DNA of 64,000 nt from an uncultured Sphingomonadaceae bacterium (GTDB lineage Bacteria > Pseudomonadota > Alphaproteobacteria > Sphingomonadales > Sphingomonadaceae): positions 1,813,375 through 1,877,374 of the forward strand of contig CANLQI010000001.1 in assembly GCA_947493325.1 (NCBI GenBank), read 5' to 3'. The notes under the pieces were generated by a model. That model saw only the letters and a list, made by a program, of their open reading frames with translations. It searched no databases and was not told where the DNA came from. A program made the position numbers and the translations under genes. Shown here piece after piece: positions 1 to 7,788 of this stretch. Each line of letters begins with the position of its first letter. Position 1 is the stretch's first letter.

Positions 1-2
1 TG

Positions 3-113
3 CCTGAACGGTTGCCCGATGAATCACTGGTAAGCGATAATGCACGCGCCAATGATTTGGCCCGGAATGATTATCAATTCGTGCGGCAACAGCTGGGGAC
101 CTGCGCAACATAA
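3..113 (+). CDS. 3' end of an unidentified gene (cut by window start)
   Basis: The frame starting at base 3 is open from the window edge to a TAA at 111-113, giving 36 residues that end in QQLGTCAT. It stops 2 bases before the stop codon of the convergent NTP transferase gene, as expected for a real gene end. I do not recognise the family from so short a tail. A chance open frame of this length is possible. Confidence 0.45.
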   Translation, partial: PERLPDESLVSDNARANDLARNDYQFVRQQLGTCAT

Positions 114-115
114 AC

Positions 116-916
116 TCATGCAGATTTTCGTTTGGCCAGCAATTCTTCAGCCACATCATATGTGCGCTCATTGTCGACATCGACGGCATAGGCGCCATCT
201 TCAAACAGATGCGCATGTACTTTGACGCCAAAACGCTTTGACATTTTTTGGGTGGCGCCCCGCAATGTAAACAGGCCGAAACGGAAGCGCAGCAAGTTCA
301 GCAGGCCAAAGGCATTGGCAATGCGCGCACGGTTTTTCATAAACTGACCGCCCTCGCGAAATGCTTCTGCAGCTTTCAGCGCATTGGCATCGCGCAGCCA
401 GTACATATTGCAATTTGCGATAGCTATATCGCTAAATTCATAGAAATTACGCTGCCCTTCTGGGTGCGCCGCCTGAATACTGGATTTTTCCGCGAGTGAC
501 AGAACTGCATCTGCGCCAACAGCCAGCGCATCCTCGTGCAGTTCGCGAATAATTTCCCGTGTGACCAGAACATTGTCCCCGGTGGTAATCAGAAGCGGAA
601 AATCTGCGTTCGTATCCGCAATCGCGCCCTCAACGCTTTCAACAATATTCGCGCGTGCAACACTCATGTGCAGACGGCCCGCCTTGATGAGCTCCTCCAC
701 CGCCGGAATATCCACGATAACATCGGGATCATGGATCGAAATGATGATTTTGGATTCCGGATAGGCCGGCCCCACTTCCTCCAACACCCATTGCAACAGC
801 GGTTTACCGCGAATGGGTACGCGGCATTTGTGGCTCACGCCCGCACGCTCGGCCAGAGGATCCAGCTTTCCATCGCGCTTGCCGGCAAGAATCAAAATGG
901 TTGGGGTTTGTGACAT
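116..916 (-). CDS. NTP transferase domain protein (MobA-like nucleotidyltransferase)
   Basis: This 266-residue cytoplasmic protein begins with a nucleotidyltransferase signature: TILILAGKRDGKLDPLAERA resembles the LAGGxGxRM loop, followed by a conserved K in SHKCRVPIRGKPLLQWVLE and the metal-site region TTGDNVLV near residue 115. The family transfers a nucleotidyl group to a phosphorylated sugar, alcohol or cofactor, but the substrate cannot be read from sequence. I chose the ATG at 916 because GGAGG lies 5 bases upstream and the residues before it do not fit the family. The gene is divergent from hom, and its stop is 2 bases from that of a convergent partial gene. Confidence 0.7.
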   Translation of the reverse strand: MSQTPTILILAGKRDGKLDPLAERAGVSHKCRVPIRGKPLLQWVLEEVGPAYPESKIIISIHDPDVIVDIPAVEELIKAGRLHMSVARANIVESVEGAIADTNADFPLLITTGDNVLVTREIIRELHEDALAVGADAVLSLAEKSSIQAAHPEGQRNFYEFSDIAIANCNMYWLRDANALKAAEAFREGGQFMKNRARIANAFGLLNLLRFRFGLFTLRGATQKMSKRFGVKVHAHLFEDGAYAVDVDNERTYDVAEELLAKRKSA

Positions 917-1101
917 GAAAGCCTCCGCAGAATGCAAGTGCGCAACTTTTAATGCCGCATGCGCAATGAAATAATACATATGCCTATAAACTGCACATTA
1001 TAGCCATGCAAGGCTGGCAATCGCCGGTCCATGCGTTATTGAGCGCCGAACGCATTATTTGCGCGGCGCAGATGAGTCGCGGATTCAGCAGGATGGTATA
1101 T

Positions 1102-2406
1102 ATGGCGGAACATTTGAATATCGCGCTGGCAGGACTGGGCACTGTAGGGACAGGCGTCATCCGCCTGCTTGAGGAAAATGCCGCGCTGATCACCCGCCGC
1201 GCAGGCCGTCCCGTCAGGATAAAGGCGATTACGGCGCGTGACCGGTCAAAGGATCGCGGTGTCGATCTTTCCGCCTATGATTGGGAAGATGATATGACCG
1301 CGCTCGCAGACCGCGATGACATAGATATCGTCGCCGAACTGATTGGCGGCTCCGACGGCCCTGCCCTCACCCTTGCGCGCTCCAGCTTTGCAGCAGGCAA
1401 GTCGTTTGTCACCGCGAACAAGGCCATGGTGGCGCATCACGGCCTGTCACTTGCCAAGATGGCGGAAGATGAAGGCCTGGCTTTCAAATATGAAGCCGCC
1501 GTTGCAGGCGGTATTCCGGTTATCAAAGGCCTGCGTGAAGGCGCCGCGGCCAATGCGATTGAACGTGTCTATGGAATCCTGAACGGTACGTGCAATTATA
1601 TCCTTTCGACCATGGAAAAAACGGGCCGCGGCTTTGATGACGTTTTGGCCGAAGCACAGCAACTGGGCTATGCCGAAGCCGATCCTGGCTTTGATATTGA
1701 CGGCGTCGATGCCGCGCACAAGCTGTCTATCCTTTCCAGCCTGTCTTTCGGGACGAAGATTGATTTTGATGCGGTAGAGCAAACGGGTATCCGCAAGATA
1801 ATAGCCGCGGATATCGCGCAGGCAGATGTGCTGGGATATCGCATTCGCCTGATCGGTATTGGCGAGATTGACCGCAAGGGCGGCGTAGATGCCCTGTTCC
1901 AGCGTGTGCACCCTTATCTCGTACCGCTTTCCAATCCGCTCGCACATGTTTCCGGCTCCACCAACGCTGTTGTGGCCGAGGGTAATTTTTCGGGGCGGTT
2001 GCTGTTTCAGGGGGCCGGTGCAGGCGATGGTCCGACCGCATCGGCTGTTGTGGCCGATATTATCGATATTGCGCGCGGTGAGATAGGTCCGGCCTTTTCG
2101 ATGCCGGTGGCCGATCTCGACACCATGGATAAAGCCGCATCCGGCCACCGGATGGGCAAAGCCTATCTGCGTTTCGAAGTGAGCGACAAACCGGGCGTCC
2201 TCGCGGAAATCACCGCCGCCATGCGCGATGCGGATGTTTCGATCGAAAGCCTGATCCAGAAAGGCCGTAGTGAAGACGGTACGGTGTTAGTGGCCATGGT
2301 CACGCATAAGGGGCCCGAAGCCAATATCACGGCGACGCTGGATGCATTGAAAGATTCAAAAAGCCTGCGCGGCGACCCGATGGTTATTCACATATTGGGG
2401 GCATGA
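1102..2406 (+). CDS. hom: homoserine dehydrogenase
   Basis: The 434-residue protein carries out NAD(P)H-dependent reduction of aspartate semialdehyde to homoserine, the branch point to threonine and methionine. The N-terminal Rossmann loop GLGTVGTG is at about residues 9-16, the catalytic region with GILNGTCNYILSTME is near residue 160, and DPGFDIDGVDAAHK follows. A C-terminal ACT domain starts near residue 350 (SDKPGVLAEITAAMRDADVS) and usually gives threonine feedback control. The ATG at 1102 places the Rossmann fold at the usual distance; an in-frame upstream extension to 1006 looks non-coding. It is the only gene of its pathway in the window. Confidence 0.95.
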   Translation: MAEHLNIALAGLGTVGTGVIRLLEENAALITRRAGRPVRIKAITARDRSKDRGVDLSAYDWEDDMTALADRDDIDIVAELIGGSDGPALTLARSSFAAGKSFVTANKAMVAHHGLSLAKMAEDEGLAFKYEAAVAGGIPVIKGLREGAAANAIERVYGILNGTCNYILSTMEKTGRGFDDVLAEAQQLGYAEADPGFDIDGVDAAHKLSILSSLSFGTKIDFDAVEQTGIRKIIAADIAQADVLGYRIRLIGIGEIDRKGGVDALFQRVHPYLVPLSNPLAHVSGSTNAVVAEGNFSGRLLFQGAGAGDGPTASAVVADIIDIARGEIGPAFSMPVADLDTMDKAASGHRMGKAYLRFEVSDKPGVLAEITAAMRDADVSIESLIQKGRSEDGTVLVAMVTHKGPEANITATLDALKDSKSLRGDPMVIHILGA

Positions 2407-2449
2407 GCGTAGCAACTCAATATCTATCTCTTTGCGTCAAGATAGCATC

Positions 2450-2565
2450 GTCATTCCCGCGAAAGCGGGAATCCATCTCATCAGACTTGCATATATATTC
2501 AACTGTAGTGAGATAGATTCCCAGTCCCCCGCCTGCGCGAGGGCAGGCAAGCTGGGAATGACGGG
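2450..2565. repeat. dispersed inverted-repeat element, copy 1
   Basis: The element opens with gtcattcccgcgaaagcggg and closes with ctgggaatgacggg, so its ends are inverted copies. Each end contains its own small hairpin (cccgcgaaagcggg; gcctgcgcgagggcaggc). It sits between the convergent ends of hom and the next gene. Related copies occur at seven further sites in the window. Confidence 0.75.
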
Positions 2566-2626
2566 ATTTATAACCAAAAGTGCCGTTCTTTGCTTGGGTG
2601 GGATGCTTACCTAGGGATTTAGGGAA

Positions 2627-3118
2627 TTATTCAGGCTCGGTTTCACCGCCCGCTTGCCGCCTGCGCTCTTCTGCCTCGGCCTTGGCCGCCATTCTTTCAT
2701 ACTCCAGGTCAACTTCGGGCAGCTGGTCCGCAGTATAGGGTATAATCGGCTCAGGCACGCCGCCGAAACCCGCACATACTCCGCTCGAACCGCATGGCGG
2801 CAGGCCGAAAACATCCGGCGCATCAGGTACGCCGCCTTTAATGGTTGTTCGTTTTTCCCGGAATTCCTCTGCCTGCCGGTACCGTGTATTGACATTTCGG
2901 TCCGCGCAAATAACGATTTCTCCGTCTTCAGAAGGCCGGCATCTTTCCCTGATAGCAGAAGTGCGCGCTTTGCTGTTGGCAATCATTTCGGCGACTTCGT
3001 CATCGATCTGTGCCTGTTCGCGGTCGGAGGATTGTGCCGCCGTACAAAGCAATAGTGCCGCCATGCCAACGATGCCAATCTGTAATCTCGACCCAATCTG
3101 TAATCTCGACAAGGCCAC
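2627..3118 (-). CDS. small secreted hypothetical protein
   Basis: The product is 163 residues with an N-terminal hydrophobic segment (IVGMAALLLCTAAQSS) that looks like a Sec signal peptide cleaved near residue 29. The mature part is charged, contains ERCRPSEDGEIVICADR with two cysteines, then a Pro/Gly-rich stretch with two more, and ends in a Glu/Arg-rich helix. The start is taken as GTG at 3118 behind GGGAGGGAT; the ATG two bases away is in another frame. The n-region contains a perfect 18-bp tandem duplication. I do not recognise a function. It runs convergent to hom and divergent from glpX. Confidence 0.7.
   Translation of the reverse strand: MALSRLQIGSRLQIGIVGMAALLLCTAAQSSDREQAQIDDEVAEMIANSKARTSAIRERCRPSEDGEIVICADRNVNTRYRQAEEFREKRTTIKGGVPDAPDVFGLPPCGSSGVCAGFGGVPEPIIPYTADQLPEVDLEYERMAAKAEAEERRRQAGGETEPE
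3075..3110. repeat. 18-bp perfect tandem duplication
   Basis: Two exact copies of ccaatctgtaatctcgac lie head to tail at 3075-3092 and 3093-3110. Read on the minus strand they add SRLQIG twice to the n-region of the signal peptide of the hypothetical secreted protein, in frame. Confidence 0.95.
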
Positions 3119-3202
3119 ATCCCTCCCCTAAAGAGCATCATATTTGATTGCCGCATTTCAACCGTATAGTGGCAATGCGTAACGCCAGATGAATGGAATC
3201 TC

Positions 3203-4186
3203 ATGACCAACGAATCAAACCTGTCCGCCAGTGATCTATTGGACCGCGTCCTTGTCCTCGAAATGGTGCGCGTCACCGAAGCCGCTGCGATCTCCGCCGC
3301 AAAGCTGATCGGCCGCGGCGATGAAGACGCCGCCGACGCCGCCGCTGTGGAGGCGATGCGCGCGTCGCTCAACAAGCTCTATATCGACGGTACAGTCGTG
3401 ATCGGTGAAGGCGAGCGCGACGAGGCGCCGATGCTGTATATCGGCGAGAAAGTCGGCACAGGTCAGGGCAAGGCTCCGAAAATCGACATTGCGCTCGATC
3501 CGCTGGAAGGTACGACGATTACCGCCAAGGCCGGGCCAAACGCATTGGCCGTGCTTGCGATTGCAGAGGAAGGCAATCTTCTCAACGCACCCGATGTCTA
3601 TATGGACAAAATGGCGGTCGGCCCCGGCTATTCTCCGAATATCATCGATCTCGACAAATCCGTGCAGGAAAATGTCGAAGCGGTTGCAAAGGAAAAAGGC
3701 GTATCACCGGCAGATATCATTGTATGCGTGCTCGACCGCCCGCGCCATGAGAAGCTGATTGGCGAACTGCGCGATATTGGCTGCGGGATCATGCTGATTC
3801 CCGATGGCGATGTCGCGGGTGTCATCGCCACCACTGACGAAGACACGACTGTCGACATGTATATGGGTAGCGGCGGCGCACCCGAAGGCGTTCTGGCTGC
3901 GGCAGCACTGCGCTGCGTAGGCGGACAGTTCAAGGGCCGGTTGCTCTTCCGCAACGACGACGAACGCGCCCGCGCCGCCAAATGGGGCATTGAGGATCTC
4001 GACAAAGTCTATGACCTCAGCGAACTGGCCAAGGGCGACTGTATTTTCGCAGCCACCGGCGTCACGGACGGCTCACTGCTCGACGGTGTCAAAAAACTGC
4101 GCCGCGGCGTCATGACCACCGAAAGCGTCGTCATGCGCGCCTCCAGCGGCACTGTCCGCTGGGTCAAGGGTGAGCACCGGATTTAG
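3203..4186 (+). CDS. glpX: class II fructose-1,6-bisphosphatase
   Basis: The 327-residue cytosolic enzyme hydrolyses fructose 1,6-bisphosphate to fructose 6-phosphate, the committed gluconeogenic step. Family signatures include VIGEGERDEAPMLYIGE (metal ligands) at about residues 66-82, IDIALDPLEGTTITAKAG at about 94-111, and a DGDVAGVI segment near 203. Length matches the GlpX family (320-340). No glycerol genes lie next to it, so a gluconeogenic role is more likely than a glp-regulon one. The ATG at 3203 is preceded by a weak GGAA. Confidence 0.95.
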   Translation: MTNESNLSASDLLDRVLVLEMVRVTEAAAISAAKLIGRGDEDAADAAAVEAMRASLNKLYIDGTVVIGEGERDEAPMLYIGEKVGTGQGKAPKIDIALDPLEGTTITAKAGPNALAVLAIAEEGNLLNAPDVYMDKMAVGPGYSPNIIDLDKSVQENVEAVAKEKGVSPADIIVCVLDRPRHEKLIGELRDIGCGIMLIPDGDVAGVIATTDEDTTVDMYMGSGGAPEGVLAAAALRCVGGQFKGRLLFRNDDERARAAKWGIEDLDKVYDLSELAKGDCIFAATGVTDGSLLDGVKKLRRGVMTTESVVMRASSGTVRWVKGEHRI

Positions 4187-4231
4187 GCTGTTCAGCGTGC
4201 AGCAATGCGGCAATATATTAAAGAGCGGCCC

Positions 4232-5452
4232 ATGCAGATAAATTTTTCCTTCATGCGTATAGCTCCTGTTGCCGCCCTGATGCTGTTCCTGTCCGCCTGC
4301 GTTTCTGGCGTCGATTACGGGCCGGTACCGCATGGTGACCTTGTCGCTGCGCCGCGGTGCAATCCGGTTTCTACCGATACGGCTGCGATGGGCGGCAAGG
4401 ACTATTTCTTTGCCACCACCCGCCTGCCGGATTGCCGCAGCGCCAATATCACACTCACCAACAAGCGGACGGACCAGATGCGCTTTGGCCGCTATGGTCC
4501 CGCCGCAAAAACATTGAATGCAAAGGGCAAGGCCCGAAAAATCGTGCCAGTCGCTTTCGAACCGGAAGCCGCATGGTGGACGGCGCTGGGTGAACATGCG
4601 GGCAGCAACGGCCGCGTCCTGCTCTATGTGCATGGTTATAAGGAACGCTTCCACACTACATCGCAGGACACAATCCAGATTGCCCGGCTGACCGAGTTTG
4701 AAGGGCCGACCGTGCTCTATACATGGCCGAGTCATGGTTCGGTGCTCAGCTATGCTGTCGATGAGGCCAATATGTATTGGGACGAGCGCAATTTCCGGCG
4801 GTTCCTGAACAAAATGGCACGCCAGCCCTGGATCAAGGAAATCGTGCTTGTCTCGCACAGCATGGGTGCACGGCTTGTGCTGCCCGCGGTGGATTATGTC
4901 GACCGCAACTCATCCAGCGCGGATTCGAGCAACATCTCCAATATCATCCTCGCCTCGCCCGATATCGACCGGCAGGAATTCGAGCGCGATATCGCCGAAG
5001 AAGTGCTGTCCGCCCGCCGCGTCAACAATGACCGGCGTATCACCGTATATGTGTCGGCCAAGGACCGGGCACTGGAAACATCACGCCGCATCCATGGCTA
5101 CCCGCGGCTTGGCACGCCCTATTGTTTCGACCCGTTTCGTGCCGCCGAGCTGAAGGCCAATGGCCATCCCGAACGCTGCTATGCATTGGAGGCCACCTAT
5201 GATGCGCCGCCCGCCAAGCGCGGCATGACCATTGTCGACACCACCGAAGTCAGCGACAGCAATTTCGGCCATTCCGACTTTATCCAGAGCGCCGCTGTCT
5301 GCGCCGATTTCAAGGCGGTCGTCAAAAACGGCATGCGCGGGGCAAACCCGAACCGGGTGCGTACACATCTGGGCTATGTGTTCCGGCTGCAGCCTATGGC
5401 AGAAGCGGAAGGCGCGGATATCTGTATGGAAGAAAAATCCAAAACAGAATAA
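4232..5452 (+). CDS. alpha/beta hydrolase lipoprotein (DUF900 family)
   Basis: The 406-residue protein starts with a lipoprotein signal (MLFLSAC), so it should be anchored in an envelope membrane. The DUF900 hydrolase domain begins near residue 120: YVHGYKERFHTTSQD gives the oxyanion region and VLVSHSMGARLVLPA near residue 210 carries the GxSxG-type nucleophile Ser. A likely catalytic His lies in SNFGHSDF near residue 350. The substrate is unknown. I chose ATG 4232; an upstream in-frame ATG at 4205 has no better ribosome site. It follows glpX by 45 bases and converges on the flavodoxin gene with 10 bases between stops. Confidence 0.75.
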   Translation: MQINFSFMRIAPVAALMLFLSACVSGVDYGPVPHGDLVAAPRCNPVSTDTAAMGGKDYFFATTRLPDCRSANITLTNKRTDQMRFGRYGPAAKTLNAKGKARKIVPVAFEPEAAWWTALGEHAGSNGRVLLYVHGYKERFHTTSQDTIQIARLTEFEGPTVLYTWPSHGSVLSYAVDEANMYWDERNFRRFLNKMARQPWIKEIVLVSHSMGARLVLPAVDYVDRNSSSADSSNISNIILASPDIDRQEFERDIAEEVLSARRVNNDRRITVYVSAKDRALETSRRIHGYPRLGTPYCFDPFRAAELKANGHPERCYALEATYDAPPAKRGMTIVDTTEVSDSNFGHSDFIQSAAVCADFKAVVKNGMRGANPNRVRTHLGYVFRLQPMAEAEGADICMEEKSKTE

Positions 5453-5462
5453 GCCGAATATG

Positions 5463-5954
5463 CTAGAACACGCCCATGACCAGCCCGGCGGCCAGCGCGC
5501 GGCCGGTCTCGCGGCATTTTTTCAGATCAGCTTCAGCAATCGTCTTGGGCGCCAATATCTGTTCGGGTGTCTGCGCATGGGTGCAGACTATCAGCGTATC
5601 GGCAATCTTCCTCAGCCGCCAGCCCGTGGCGATCCGCTCCAGCTGCCGCAGTGCATTTGCCCCTTCTGATCCGGCGCAGATCATCGCCGCATAGGGACGG
5701 CCCTCTATCTGCCCCAGCACCGGATAATAGCATTCATCCAGAAACAGCTTCATGCCCCCTGCAATCGCGGCCAGATTTTCGGGACAGGCAAAAATATAGC
5801 CATCGGCCGCCAGCATATCCTCAGGCCCGGCCTTTTCCGCGCGCTTGAGCACAATTTGCACGCCTTCTTCCGCGTCACCCGCCTGCGCCGCGGCGTTCGC
5901 CATCGCTTCGCTGCCGCCGGTTTTGCTGTAATATATGATAAGCAGCTTTTTCAT
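5463..5954 (-). CDS. flavodoxin-like / NAD(P)H-dependent oxidoreductase family protein
   Basis: The 163-residue product begins KLLIIYYSKTGGSEAMANA, the phosphate-binding loop of flavodoxins ([ST]xTG), and has DGYIFACPENLAAIAGGMKLF near residue 60, typical of flavodoxin-fold FMN proteins. It would carry FMN and act in electron transfer or quinone reduction. The start at 5954 has AGGAAA upstream; the 34 residues upstream in frame are discarded. It is divergent from the DUF2891 gene, so the shared region 5955-6084 holds both promoters. Confidence 0.75.
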   Translation of the reverse strand: MKKLLIIYYSKTGGSEAMANAAAQAGDAEEGVQIVLKRAEKAGPEDMLAADGYIFACPENLAAIAGGMKLFLDECYYPVLGQIEGRPYAAMICAGSEGANALRQLERIATGWRLRKIADTLIVCTHAQTPEQILAPKTIAEADLKKCRETGRALAAGLVMGVF

Positions 5955-6084
5955 GGCCCATGTTTCCTGACTATAGTGACAGCGTATCAGAAACAGAGCC
6001 GCGAGGGGAATGGTTTTAAGGCTTGCCCTGTCCCTCCCCCGCCATCTAGGCTGCATTCATGATGGCACAAAAAAGGATCTGACA

Positions 6085-7227
6085 ATGCTGCGCACCACCT
6101 TATCCAAATGGCTTTTATCCGGCTGCGCTGCACTCGTCCTTATGGGCTGCCAAAAAACACAGGCGCCCGAACAGGAGCCCGCTTCTATGGAAATCCCCGA
6201 ACCCCGCGCCGACATCGTCACCGACCGTTTTGCAAAAATGGCGCTGGAATGCGTGCACCGTCCATATCCGAACAAGATCAGCCATGTGCTGGCGGCGGAC
6301 GAAGATGCGAAAACCCCGCGCGAGCTCTACCCCGCGTTTTACGGCTGTTTCGACTGGCACAGCTCGGTGCACGGCCACTGGCTGCTCACGCGCATATTGA
6401 AAACCGACCCCGACAGCCCGATGCGCGATGCCATAATGGCCGCGCTCGGCCAGAGCTTTACCGATGACAACATCGCTGCCGAAACGGCCTATTATACGGC
6501 CGAAGGCCGCGCCAGTTTCGAGCGGCCCTATGGCATCGCATGGTATCTGCAGCTGGTCGCAGAGCTACATGAAAGTGATGATCCGAAGCTGCAGGAATAC
6601 CGCGAAACCTTACGCCCTCTGGAAGAGGCCATTGTGGATCAGGTCAGCGGCTGGCTGCCCAAACTCGCCTATCCGATCCGGCTCGGCACGCATAACCAGA
6701 GCGCTTTCGCATTCGGCCTGATGCTCGATTATGCGCGCACCGTGGACAATGCGGAGCTTGAAAGCGCGCTCGTCGGCAAGGCGCGTGAATTTCATCTGGA
6801 GGACGTAAATTGCCCGCTCGCCTATGAACCCTCGGGCGAGGATTTCCTCTCCCCCTGCCTGATGGAGGCAGACCTGATGCGGCGCGTTATGGACAGCGCG
6901 GAATATCGCGCATGGCTCACCAAATTCCTGCCCGATATTCCTGTGGGCGGCAGTGCAGACTGGCTGGAGCCCGGCATCGTGCGCGACGCCACAGACGGCA
7001 AGCTGGTCCATCTCGACGGCGTCAATCTATCGCGCGCCTGGGCACTGGAAGGCATTGCCTCCGCCCTGCCCGAAACCGACGCCCGCCGCGCGGCTTTACG
7101 CGCAGCTGCCGCCCAGCATAAGGAAACCGGTATCGCCGCTGTCAGCGACGAACATTACGCCGGCAGCCACTGGCTCGCAAGCTTCGCCACCTATCTGGAA
7201 ACGAGGCGGGGCATTGGAACGCGATGA
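6085..7227 (+). CDS. DUF2891 lipoprotein
   Basis: The 380-residue protein opens with a lipoprotein signal (LSGCAALVLMGC), then a DUF2891 domain: ALECVHRPYPNK, YPAFYGCFDWHSSVHGHWLL and GTHNQSAFAFGLMLDYA are hallmark segments of this alpha-helical family. Several conserved His and Trp residues suggest a catalytic pocket, but no activity is established to my knowledge. The ATG at 6085 has AAGGA at the right distance. Two repeat elements follow before recJ. Confidence 0.85.
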   Translation: MLRTTLSKWLLSGCAALVLMGCQKTQAPEQEPASMEIPEPRADIVTDRFAKMALECVHRPYPNKISHVLAADEDAKTPRELYPAFYGCFDWHSSVHGHWLLTRILKTDPDSPMRDAIMAALGQSFTDDNIAAETAYYTAEGRASFERPYGIAWYLQLVAELHESDDPKLQEYRETLRPLEEAIVDQVSGWLPKLAYPIRLGTHNQSAFAFGLMLDYARTVDNAELESALVGKAREFHLEDVNCPLAYEPSGEDFLSPCLMEADLMRRVMDSAEYRAWLTKFLPDIPVGGSADWLEPGIVRDATDGKLVHLDGVNLSRAWALEGIASALPETDARRAALRAAAAQHKETGIAAVSDEHYAGSHWLASFATYLETRRGIGTR

Positions 7228-7305
7228 AATGTGTGGGCCGAAACCCTGGCGGGATATGATGTATAGCTTTCGGTCGCTGCACCATAATGACCGCCAGAGT
7301 GCCGT

Positions 7306-7387
7306 ATTCCTGCGCAAGCAGGAATCCAGAGCGGTATAGTGAGACGGCAGCGTCTGCTGTCCGGGCTCCTGCTTTCGCAGGAGCACC
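7306..7387. repeat. dispersed inverted-repeat element, copy 2
   Basis: It starts attcctgcgcaagcaggaat and ends gctcctgctttcgcaggagc, each a hairpin. It is a diverged relative of the gtcattcccgcgaaagcggg family. Unlike most copies it lies between tandem, not convergent, genes. Confidence 0.6.
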
Positions 7388-7463
7388 TGTGAGCATCTGA
7401 GCACGATGCTTTGAGCTCCTCCAGCATGGGAAATGAGCAGTGCTGTACCCCGGCGAGCCATCT

Positions 7464-7550
7464 GTACCCCGGCGCAGGCCGGGGTCCACAGGCGACAGAC
7501 ACCAATGCTGCAACTGTCCGCAATAGATCCCGGCCTGCGCCGGGATACGG
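7464..7550. repeat. dispersed inverted-repeat element, copy 3
   Basis: It opens gtaccccggcgcaggccggg and closes gatcccggcctgcgccggga, again two hairpins whose ends are roughly inverted copies. It lies 77 bases from copy 2. Confidence 0.6.
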
Positions 7551-7788
7551 GTTGGGCGGAGAGGAATTTTGCGGTGTTTGACTGCAACTTTTTCATATGG
7601 GGGGAAACAGAGGTGCTGCGCGCTGAATACAATCGTCAATCCCCGCTTTCAATGTAGGAATCCGCTTGCTATCGCCATGTTATGGCCATTTATACACAAC
7701 ATCCTTATCATCCACCGTTCGTCGCTGACATGAAACACTTCATCTTCAATCACCCCCCGTTTCACGTAACCTCTGTAACCTTTTGCAA

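Larger units (their letters stand above)
7228..7788. other. 561-bp intergenic stretch between DUF2891 gene and recJ
   Basis: No convincing gene is present. The left and middle parts hold two inverted-repeat elements (7306-7387 and 7464-7550). The rightmost ~230 bases are AT-richer and presumably hold the recJ promoter, though I cannot pick a clear -35/-10 pair. Confidence 0.6.
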
